From the NCBI RefSeq assembly GCF_040412425.1, contig NC_089783.1, forward strand, positions 43,632,625 to 43,696,624: a stretch of DNA of 64,000 nt, written 5' to 3'. The notes below the pieces were generated by a model. It had not been told where the DNA came from, ran no database searches, and saw only the letters and a list, made by a program, of their open reading frames with translations. Positions within the stretch are counted from its first letter, which is position 1; the number at the start of each line of letters is the position of its first letter. This document shows positions 13,501 through 25,500 of this stretch, one piece after another. The translations under genes were made by a program, and so were the position numbers. The stretch is from Macrobrachium rosenbergii. Taxonomy: Eukaryota; Arthropoda; Malacostraca; Decapoda; Palaemonidae.

Positions 13501-16500
13501 AAGTACTTGGTAAGTATGTATAAAACTTTATTTTATTATAAAAATGTCATTTTTATATAAGTGACCTACCAAGTAATTACATAGCTGATTCCACACTGAC
13601 AGGAGGTGGGATACATGGACTACTCTACCCCAAAACATTATTTACCCTTAAGGGAAGGGTTAATTATAATATTTTGCAACTCCCCAGACCATGCAAACTT
13701 TAAGGTTGGCCAATTTAAGATAAAACACATCAATGGAAAGTGGAAGATATGCAAATGCACTTGGTGTAAGAAGAAAAATTCTAAAAAATTTTCCCCACCT
13801 TCCACAGGAAGTTGAAAGTGACTATTTACAACCCTGTGTGGGCCTCTTTACAAGACACTTGTAAATTTTACCAAGTTATACATGTTTTTTCTACTAATTT
13901 ATTTTATTTTATTTTGTATAATCATAATTACAGCTCACACAATATCATAACAGCTAAGAACTAAAATCAGTAGCAAATTCTGAGTATATCTGTTGTAAAA
14001 TATTTACCTAAGTTTACTGAGATCAGGGGATGCAGTAACTTTTTGGAGGTATACATGTTTTTTTTAACATTTCTTTGCAAAATTACAGTTGTAACTACAT
14101 CATATCATAAAAGATAAGAACCAAACAAACAGCAATCCCTGGGTATATTTATGAACAAATAAATAAAAAGACATCATGGGAGAGAGAAGAGCAAGACATC
14201 CTCCCATCAAGTCAAGAACAATACTGATCTCCCTGAGACACTCACTGATTGAGCTGAGCTGAATTCTAAAGTTGTAACCATTCATTTATGGGCCCTAGAA
14301 CTCAACACCATAGATCAAAGTGATGAGAAAGGATGGAAGGCATGCTTCCTACATTCCCTCCCCCAACACTGTGCCAGAAAAAAGAGAGAGAATTCTTTGT
14401 AAGAGGATATGAAGGATCTTTGACTGAAGTCCACAAATTACTGGAGGGTCCCCATAATTTCTCGGTCCTTTTCAGGTAAAAATTTAAAGCCCTTAAAGGT
14501 CCTAGTATTTCTCCCAAATTCTTGACCTTAAAAGAACAAGGTAAGGGTTTAGATGGATTCTCATTCTCTGCGAGATAATCTGAGTGCATAGGAACAGATT
14601 GAATTTCCTCCAGTGAAACCAGTCCTTCTATCTATAGCCTGTATCTCACTAACATCTCAGCTGTGGCGAAGGCTACCGGAAAGAGGGTCTTCTTAGTCAG
14701 ATTCCTGAGAGAAGAGGTGCTGATAGGTTCGAAAGGTGGTCAAGACAACCGTTTTGGGACCACGTCTAGGTTCCAAGATACTGGTTCTATCCTCTTTTGC
14801 TTACTTGTATCAAAGGATTTTATTAAATCAGAGAGGTCCTGATCTGAGGATAAGTCAAGGCTTCTGTGCCTGAAGACTGAGCAAAGCCAAACCTGAGAAT
14901 TTCCACTACCCATTGTTCTGCCCCTTTCTCCTTCCAAATCTCCCAAAAGAGAAGGAGCCTGAACCTACTGCGGCACGGAGGACACTTGGTTTATTTCTTA
15001 GCTGAAGACTTTCAATGACGATTTCTGGAACACACATTCATACGACCTCTTGGTTGAGCCCTTCACTTGTTCCCATGAACAGGAAAGGGCTGCAGAGGAG
15101 AGGATGTCTTGGAGCTAAATGGTATAAGCTCCTTAGGATGCTTTGAGGAATGTACCAAAAGATCTTTCTTCAACTTCTTTTGTAAAGCCGAAGCAATATT
15201 ATTCACCACTGCCTGCGGGAACAAAAACTCACATACCAGAAGGGAGAAGAGAAGGGCGGATTTTTGAGCTGTGATGACTCCCTTCAAAGTGTATCAGCAG
15301 CAAAGTTCCCTCTTCTTTAAAATTCCCAAGGCGTAGTGAGAGGCCAATTAATGAAAGCTGTCTCCAATCACCTTAACCACACAGAAGAGAACTCCAAGAA
15401 GATCTGAAGATAAATCCCACAGTGCTGTAGGGTGTTCCTGAAACTTATGCTCTAGAGCGCCCAATGTCCAGTCTAAAAAACTGACCACTTCAAAAATCTT
15501 AAACATGTTCTTCAGCAAATGGTTGAGTTTGGCTGCGGAGAACATTATCTTGCCTGCTGAAAAGGCTGACCTATGGGGTGAGTCAATCAAACCGGAGAAG
15601 TCCCCCTGGGAGGAGGCAGGGATCAACCCCCCAAAAGGAAGGAGCTTCTCCGGTGGCATAATACCAATACCTTTTGTTCAACAGCCTTGTAGGGGGTCAA
15701 CTGAAACAAGCCTTCCCTTTCTCCATTTTGTCCGAAAGCCAAGTCTCAACTTCGTTCAGGGCTTTCCTTTCAGAGGTGGATAGCACCATCCTAGGTAACT
15801 TAGAAGACTCGCTCGGAAGACCACTCATCTGAAAGGCTGATGCAGGCAAAGACGGAGCAGCCAGAGAGAAAAAGGTGGGAAAGCTGCGTAGAAGAAACTG
15901 GAATAGTGCAGCATAAGCAGAAGGAGGGGAATCTTCTTCTGGCTCCTTATCCATATCCTCCTCAACCGAAGAGACTGGAGACAATGACAACTCTTTAGCA
16001 GGTTTCACAGATGAGGAGGGTTTCTTTAAAAATCCTAAAATATCATCTAGAATGGGAGCAAGAGACGGATCCAAACACAATGACGTCAAAACTTGCTGCA
16101 GAAGAGGAGGCGCTGTTACTGAATGGCCTGGCGCCAGGTGCTTAGAAGAAGAGTCAGGATAATCGGAATACACCACATGGTGAAGATTCTCCAAGCGAGT
16201 GGGCACTAATGGGTGCTCGGAAGCTTGTGGCTGCTTGGCAGTCACTGGTCGCTCGAGAGACGCTGAGCACTTGACAGCCACTGACTGCTTTGGCGCCAAA
16301 GAACGCTTGGACGCAAAAGGAAGCTCAGGAGTTACTGGAACCTCGGAAGCTGATTGGTGCTCGGGAGCTGCTGCGCTAACTGGCGTCAGTGGGCGCTTGC
16401 ACCTTGAAGCGTCGGGAGAAGGAGCAGGAAAAAACACTCTGCTGTGCCAACTGGCACAACTAGATGCTTGCATCTAGAAACATCAGGAGAAGGTTCAGGA

Positions 16501-19500
16501 GACAAGCACTCTGACACTGCTGCGCTACCTGGCACCACTGGGTGCTTGCGACGGTGAATGTCGGGAGAAGGATCAGGGGAAAGCGCTCTGGGCTACCCCA
16601 AATACTGCAAGACGGGCGAGACTCCTTCACCTTCTTGCATGGCACCTGAGGCAAGCGAGACACATCCGCTGCGGACCTTTTCAGTGGTCTTGACACGTCA
16701 CTGAAGCACCATTGGCACCTCTGTTTAGGGCTGGAAGCCTCTGAACTAGAAAGATGGTGAGCCTCCGAAAAATGCCCTTCCAATGGCTGTCATGCACTGT
16801 TGTCACCTGGGACTTTACAACAGGTGTGACTGAGGGGCCGACTACCCATGGGCAGACCCCACCGACCTCTCTTGGGCCTCCGGTATGGCTTCTCCCAGGT
16901 TTTGGGGAGTATGCCAAGGACCTTCGCCTAGGAAAATCGGCTGGGACGAGCAGCCAGCTCCTCCACCAACACTTCACTTTTATCACTACCTTTATATACT
17001 TCACTTTTATCACTACCTTTATATTCCATCAAAGAATGCACTACAGCCCCTAACTGAGCCACTGTGTTCACTAGTAACTCGAACTTAGAGTTGGGTAAAG
17101 GATCAGAGGTGGGAATGGGAGAAAATACAGGCAAAGATACAATAGGTACCACAGAAGACCTAGCAGATTCCTGACTAGCTACAGTCTTGTCATCATTAAT
17201 GGTCGCTTTTCTCTTCCTATACCTCACTAGCTTTGATAGGTGAGAACTCAAAATTTTCCACTGTTTTGGATCCCAACCCTCACACTCAGTACATGGTTTA
17301 TCTATTGAACAAGCCTGCTCCCTGCAAGTTGTGCACAAAGTATGAGAATCATATTTAGCAAAGGTTAATCTTGTATTACAGCCTTTGCTGCAATACCAAG
17401 TACTAGTCGTACTTGTGTCTGACATCATCGCTAAGCAAGTCAAGAATTAAAGTACAAAGTCACAATCAAGAAGGCATATCCGTGAAATTCTAAGGTTTTA
17501 ATAAAAAACCTATATACCTAATTGCTGAAAGGCTACCGAAAGCAAAAAATACTTCACTGATCAAGATACAACCAGAAACCAGCAAAGTGTTGAGTTCCAA
17601 ATCCAGCTGCTGCTCACAACCTGTGCTGTAAGCCGGCAGAAACAAATTGATACCATTTGCTCAGTTCTTCTTCCACAAAAGTGGGCGGGGTTAGACACCG
17701 ACACCAAAACAAAAGACTCGCTACTGCGAGTTTCAAATTTTAGCTGCCAATACTAGAAACGTTAGCTATGTAATTACTTGGTAAGTCACTTACATAAAAT
17801 CAAGCCGTTTCATAAGTAAAAGAATATATCCAATTTACATCATTTAAGTTCAACATAGTGAAGGCCCACATACAAACTAAACTCTGTATGCAACATACCT
17901 GTTTACAAAATTCTTCTACTGTTCTACCACCTTCAATAAAAAAACTAAAGAACTCTGCATTCTTCTGCAAATGAGCAGAGATTAGAAGGCGGAGGTAAAC
18001 CACAAGATAATCTGATGTGCCAGCATCATTGATAATGGCTTCAACTCTCCCAACACTGCCACTCCCCTCTAAGTCATTAACAACTTGCATGAACTGGAGG
18101 AAAAACCAAAATTTGAGCATCAAAATTTAATCCTTTTTCCCACAAAGCTGGGTAATATTACCAAGTTCCCATTAAAAATTGCAATCAGGTTACTGGAAAA
18201 ATTATTTACCGCTAAGTAAACCTACTTTTAATTCTTAATTCCATATCTACTGTTTGATTTGGCATTTCAGTAATTTAATTCCTTATCAGCCATCAATTCT
18301 GACTCAAGTTTTTATTTTGCTTTATTATTAAATGTATTTATAGCTAAACTTCTGGAAAATATGGAAAGTTTGTTTTAAAAACTACTCACTGTTTAGTTAA
18401 TATTTAGTTTAATTTAAATTTATAATAATGTTCTCAAGCATCAAACAAAAGAGCAACACACCAGAAGCATAATGAGCCAACAGCTGGACAATAAAGTGGT
18501 CAGCTACTACCATAATCCTTCCATTAAAAAAACATGTCAGCTCAAGAAAAATAAACCTAGCTCGTTATACTTACCATATCATGAAAATCTTCTGTTGTGA
18601 ATTCTGGAAAGCCCATTTTAAAAAGTTCATCCTTGCTTCCCTCAAGGTATTTCTTGAATCTGGAAGTTATACATATGAATAAATTGGGATTGCAGTTACA
18701 TATATTGTAAATACAAGTATCATCAATATTACAATCATATAAACTAAAATATAGTAACCTTAGAGACTTATATTAGCTGACTGGAAACTAGTTACCTCAA
18801 TGGATTGTATGATAAGCCACATATATATAGGACAAAAATTCTTAACATAAAAAATTCTTAAAAGTGATAGAAATGGGAAACAGGCATGATATGAGTAAAG
18901 ATGGATAAAAAAAAAATAAAATGACAAAGGAAAAATATAGGGCCAGACATGGATTTTTTGGCTCATGCTCAAAGGAATGGCTGGATTTATGGCACAAGGA
19001 CTGATCTCCTTACTTGCCAGTTGAGCTGTTGTAAGAAACTGCTAAAGGATATCTCATGCAGAACCCAAAGATTCTAAGACAAGATGTATCCCAACCTTCC
19101 TGAGCATGTCTATAAGAAAATTATCCCAAAGACTAAGGTGAGGTTTTATGAAATGACACCAACTCTTTTATACATATGATCCACTGGAAAGACGAAACTG
19201 TCTCAAGAGGATCCCTGGCATACTGAACAACCACAAACATAACGATATACCAAGCACTATAATAAAAGCTTCAAAACCAAGGAGAGTTGCATGACCACAG
19301 CAGCAAAAGAGACATCTTGATTAAGCGGTAGCTGAAATAAAAGTACAGATAAAAGTCAGGTGACTGGGAAGTGTCTCACAGTTCACCTACCTGCCAACAA
19401 TTAACTACTGTACTTTATTACCAAGCTTCAACAATTGAACCAACATCTGCTGAAGGTATAGTCATACAAAGAAAACGGTTTATATCCTTGTAGAATCAAA

Positions 19501-22500
19501 CAGATGCACATACACTATGAACTTCAAGCATGACAAACCTTACCTTTCTAATTCATCTCTGTGATAAATGCAATATTCTAAATATGCAAAAATAAAACCT
19601 CGGAGGAAGCAGTTCCCATCTGGTCGTGTTCGGCGGACATTTGAGAATTTTGGCAGCAATGTTACTACCTGTGCAAAACAGAACATAATTAATAAATTAT
19701 ATACTATAGTTTTACATCAGATGACATTATTTCCATTATTTTCCATAACACCTTTAAGAAAAACCCTCTATATATCTTAAGTGACAAACAAGGTAAAGGT
19801 GCTGGGTAATATCCACTTAAAGGAAAAAAGAAGTTTCTATCTATGAAATGGGTCCATTCCCAGAACTGCAAAGATCTCATCCTGGCAAAAGGTGTACCTA
19901 GCATGTCAATAAATGGTCCTATAGCATGTGACCTAAGTTAAAAAAAAAAAAAAAAAAAAAAAACTTAACCCAAATTAACTAAGAAAACAACTGAGGCCAC
20001 CTAAACACCCCATAATTCCACTGATAGTGTTGTAACTGAAATACAAAAATCCTTTTGATAATTTGACCTTTTTTTCCAGTCTTTTGATAATTCGATCTTT
20101 TGCAGCCTTTTTAATGAAAACACAGCAGAATAATCAAAACCATCAAAAATCAATCCTGAGCACCCTATAAACAACCAATAATAAAGCTAATAATGACCCT
20201 GGCTGACATAAACTACAGTAAACCAATGCAAGAGTCTTATTTTCGCTGATCATTAGTTAACAAAAAACTACAGTCAAGTTGACAACAACTTAACTTGTTA
20301 CGACTTAAGGCAAAGCATAACTCTACAGATGTTTACTTACATAAATTCATGAGGATAGTTTGACCAACTTCTGAAACTCTAAATCCATCCACCTAAATGG
20401 ATATAACAATCCACACATGCAGACATTTTACTGATTTTTGGGGTCAACTTTTGGTTACATTTGATTTCTAAAGTTCTGTAAATGCTTGACCCATTAAAAT
20501 GTCTGGAGGCACAAGCAAGGTTAAGAATAAAAACACAAGCGCCACTTAGTAGTAAAAGGAGGAGTATCTCAACTGGATGCTGGAGAGTGGCAAAGAAAGC
20601 AAGATGTGACAAGTCTGAGAAGCCAATGACAAGAAAACAGTAGACAGCTGCAGCCTCTGAAACACCAGAAAACCCCTGGAACTGGCAGGAGAGAAGCTCT
20701 GGTTCTGGGAGGCCACTAGCATCAGAAGAGGGCAGAGATAAAAAGAATATTTCAAGAGAGAAAGCGCACCTTCAACGCTCAAGAGAGATGACAATCCTTC
20801 TTGCCGGAACATGTATAGAAGGCAAATGGAAGATTCTTTAAAATGCAATGCAGGTTATTCCCAAGTTTCTAGTGCAAAGTGAAAAATAAAGTCCTTCAGT
20901 TAATCCATAAGCCAGGAACTGAAGAGTGAAAGATGAAGGGGTAGTGGGTCACCGTTGCATAGGGCAGTAGTACAGGAAGGTAATTGCTCTTTTACTACAA
21001 ATGGCTCATCCAATACAGGGACAGAACCCAAAAATGCTTGAGAAGCCAAAAGGACACAACATTCCTTAAAGAACTGTCATAGGATTTTTATGAAACATCC
21101 TGGTAAATTGCAAAGAAGACCAATCTTCACATACATCACAAGCTATTTGAGGAAGCACAACTGACATCGACAAGCACTACAAAGATTATATAAAGTTCTG
21201 TAAACATCTGCCATGAAATTGCAACATAGTTTACCAGGCACGCCTATGCATCTACATTGCTGCAGAGAGTATTTCACCTTACACTCTTGTCAAGCAGCTG
21301 AGACATATTGAAATAGCACAGTGAACCCACCGTATTCGCGGGGCATGCGTCCCACACACCCCCCCCACCACCGCAAATAGGACAAATCCGCGAATACTTA
21401 AAACATGCATACAGTGAAACCCCCCGTATTCACGGGGGATGCGTCCCACACCCCACCGCGAATAGGTCAAATCCGCGAATGCTTAAAACCCCTCTAAAAA
21501 CACTTAGAACTGCCCATTTTGATAGCTTAAACCAAGAAAAACCCTGTAAAAATGCTTATACCTGAGTATTTTAATAGTTTTATCGCAAAAAGTGCATTTA
21601 TTCATGAAAATACAGTAATTAGGGAATATTTCTCAGTGAAAAATGACTAGATATGTTCCACAGAGAAACCCGCGAATGCGTGAGTCCACCAACCATGAGA
21701 ACGCAAATATGGGGGCTTTACTGTATACCTGAGTATTTTAATAGTTTTATCACAAAAAGTGCATTTATCCATGAAAATTATATGAAAATACAGTAGTGAA
21801 TATTTCTCAGTGAAAAATACCGCAAATGGGCGAATTTTCCGCGAATAATGGCTAGATATGTTCCACAGAGAAACCCACAAATGCATGAGTCCGCGAATCA
21901 TGAGAACGCGAATACAGGGGGTTTACTGTACAACATACTGTACAGTACTGTATTCATAAAAATCACTTAAGCAAGATACACCAAAAATAACAATATTAAC
22001 AATATATTTTTAATCCCAGACAATAACACTAATAATAACAAGTAAAATTACTAATTCATATATAAAAGCTGAAACAGTTAAGGAAGGGATTACTTTCATT
22101 CAATACTTATGGTAACATGAAAGTGTAATAAGTCAGAGGTACTTACAATGTGTACTATGTATATAACTACCACTGAACCAGTATAGGAAAAACTTCTCCA
22201 CTCTGTTATTTCAATACAAGGAAATACAGTATAATTGTCCTTTAAAAGACTTTGCCTGAACAATAATTGCATGGAAATATTTACATTGAAATCATTCACA
22301 CAGAAAAAGAATGAAGTAGAGAAAACCAAACCAGGTAAGAGAGAGAGAGAGAGAGAGAGAGCTTCTCTCTCTCCTGAATGCATGGCTAAGCATGATAATA
22401 GGCAAATACGATATTAATTTCTTTGTACTACATACACTACTAGTGATGATGAAAGTTACCAACCTTACTAGAATATACTGGATCATTAGAATATTCTTTT

Positions 22501-25500
22501 TCAAGAGAAGATAATCCTTCTAGAGCTCCAACCATGGCAATGTTGGCTTTTATCTGTAACACAAGAATATTAGTTAAAAGACATCTTTTTCAAATGTATT
22601 TAATTTTGTTACACACACACACACACACCAATTATCTCATGGTAACCTAATCTAATACAGCGGTGGTCATTCTCTGGGTATTCTTAACCAACTGAGGCTT
22701 GGAGGGGTCGGGAGGAGAGCAAAGTTTTTTGTAGTGTTTTGTATATAAAAATTATCTAATTTTTAAAAAAATTATATTTCAACAACAACCCTTACACTCT
22801 TAGCATGAAAGAAGTCTCGGAAATTTACTGTGCATCATAGAGACTGAAAATTACATTTTTCCTGGGCTATTTTAAATCCCAATGAAGGTTATCTTTGCTA
22901 GACAGTAATCTGTATGATGTGATCTCTGAATGAAGTGTATGATTTATACTTGAGGTGATCTCTGAATGAAGTGTATGATTTGTACTTAATGTGATCTCTA
23001 AATGAAGTGTATGAATTATACTTAGTTAAAATCATAATTTTTTAAAGTAAATGTATTTTTCCTAACCATACAAACCTGAGGTCCTTTACATTAGGAATTA
23101 CTTTCAGCAAAGCTGGAAACAGCTGTTGAACTTTCGAACAAGGTGGTCAGGCAGTTAACTATCATCCAGGAGGCAGGAGTACTGTAATGCCTACCCGGAT
23201 GTAAACATTCCAATTTGCCTTTCAGCCCAGGTGTCACATTGAGGGGTGGCATGAGGTGGACATGAAATGTAATGTAAAGGACCTCAGGTTTGTATAGTTA
23301 GGAAAAATACAATTTACTTTAAAAAATTGTGATTTGTTCCGACACAATATGCAAACCGTCGGTCCTTCAGATTAGGAAGACTCACTGGTTGGAGGGAGGA
23401 ATCTGAGTGAGTCTCTATGAACTGACTGGAGTTTGCCACACCTTGTGTTCCCTTCCTGGTAGAAAGAGTGAGGAAGGGAAAACTGCCTCTGACAAAATGA
23501 TCAATTGTCAGACTTCTGGGTCCCTTTGCATGAATGAAGAAACGTTAATTCAGGCAAAGTAGGCTAGGAAGAATTTGAAAGTCGGTGACAATAAGGCAAG
23601 TACAAGCATTGGGTTTGTCTTACTGTCATGGTCTCCTTCCTCCCCTTGCTAGAAGAAGTATATAAGTAACTTACCAAGTAATTGCATTGCTGATTCCCAC
23701 ATTAATAGGAGGTGAGAGGCATCAACATATCTACCCCAAAACATTAATAACTGTAATGGATTTGAGAATAGAAAAGATTGCTAACACTAAAATAATGTCT
23801 GTTGAATCCTCACCTGATAAGAGAGCTGCTACAGGAAGATACTGCCTCTGGATGGCGCTCATCTTATCGTAGAGTGGCACAGCGATATAGCCGAGAGTCA
23901 CCTACTATTTTAGTGGGTACCTTGCAGCAAGGGACAATTCCGACTGCTTCACAAAGATACAAAGTTGCCCCTGCCCTGGGCACAGTACAAAATATATATA
24001 TAACCAGAGAAATCACAGTCACCAACACCACCATAAAAACACCATTACCCAACCACAAATGACTGGAAGGTACTCTGGGCACGTCATGCCCCCAGGCTTC
24101 CTCAAAAAACTCAAAACCCTTGTTTCAAGGCGAAGCTTAGTATGAAGGATTGCTTCCTCCCCAACACACATACACCAGCCACCAAAAACAGACCAAATGT
24201 ACTGCAGTTTTCATATACAGTCTCTATCTCCTTTAAATAATGTGAAGCGAATGCTGAATGACACTTCCAGAAAGCAGCTTGCAATATAGAAGACAAATTA
24301 TGCTTGAAGGCTAAGGAAGTTGCTACTGCTCTAATTTCATGTGCCTTCACTTTACACAAGGGGAGGGCTTATCTCCAATTGAGGAATGAGCTTCCTTGAT
24401 TAGGTGTCTGTGGAAGAATGCCAGGGCATTCTTTGACAGTGGGCGCAAGGGGTTCTTGGCTGAACACTATAAATCACTAGACGAACCATGTACTCCTTTT
24501 GTTCTGTCAATATAGTACTTCAGCGCCCTCACAGGACACAAAACTCTCTCTTCATCATTAGGACCAACAATCTCTGATAGACTTTTCATGGAAAAAGAAC
24601 AAGCCCACGGATTGGACAAGGATTCATTTTTAGCCCCAAGGAATGGGGGCAGACAGCACTACCTAGAGAGAAGCCCACTCTTCTATCCATCACATGGATC
24701 TCACTGATTCGTTTGGCTGTTGCTAAGGCTACAAGAAACAGTGTCTTCCTAATCAAATGATTTGATAAGTCTGACAAATCATGGTTTGAAGAGAGATCTA
24801 TCCCTCTATGTTGGAATACTGAGCCCAACATGGCTCTGTATCCTTTAATCATCGGACTAGAAAGGCCTCTGTCGGTCCTCAAGTATAGCATAAAATCTGC
24901 TACTTCTGCCACAAATGTTTCAGAAGAGGAAACTCTGCAGCTTTTGCACCAATCTCAAAATATCACCCACTTTCATGGATAAACTCTGTCTGAGCACTGA
25001 AGTCTGCATTTGGCAATAGCTTGTGATGCTGCTCCTCAAAAGCCTTTCTTCTGCAGGACTTTCCTGACAGTTTGTAGCATTAGGACCAGAGAAGACAATC
25101 CCTGATGAAACTGCCAAAAGTGGGATTGTTTGAGTAGATGAAGCTTTTGAGGAAGAAGCCTCGGGAAGTCCGATGGAAGTTCGAGAAGGTCCAGAAACCA
25201 CTCTTTCATTGGCCAAAACGGAGCTACTAGGATCATTTCTACATTCTGGTGCATCTGAAATTTGTTTAAAACTTGCCTCACCATACTTAAGAGGTGGGAA
25301 GCCATAGAGGAACTTGTTGGACCAGTTCTGAACCATAGCATCTATTGCCCATGCTAAAGGATCCGGAACTGGCGAGCAAAACAGAGGAAGATGGTGGTTT
25401 CTGGAAGTCACAAAAGGTCAAGAATTGGGGTCCCCAAAAGTTTCCATAGATCCAGACATACATGCTGATCTAGCATCCATTTTGTGGGCAGCACCTGTTT

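Larger units (their letters stand above)
13264..17800 (-). mobile_element. DIRS-like retroelement B (family 1), internal-deletion derivative
   Basis: About 4.5 kb in OTUB1 intron 6. Left and right termini are inverted copies: 13264-13400 is the complement of about 17680-17800. An internal complementary region lies at about 13495-13590, built like that of element A. On the minus strand gag (17443-~15063) is followed directly by a recombinase remnant (14946-~14302). RT and RNase H are absent between about 14960 and 15063, so this copy would depend on another element. The right edge is about 100 bp from the OTUB1 exon 6 donor. Confidence 0.82.

Noticed and set aside
20546..20848. 100-aa minus-strand ORF in OTUB1 intron 3
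   Set aside because: No motif, no splice context, low-complexity Ser/Leu composition.
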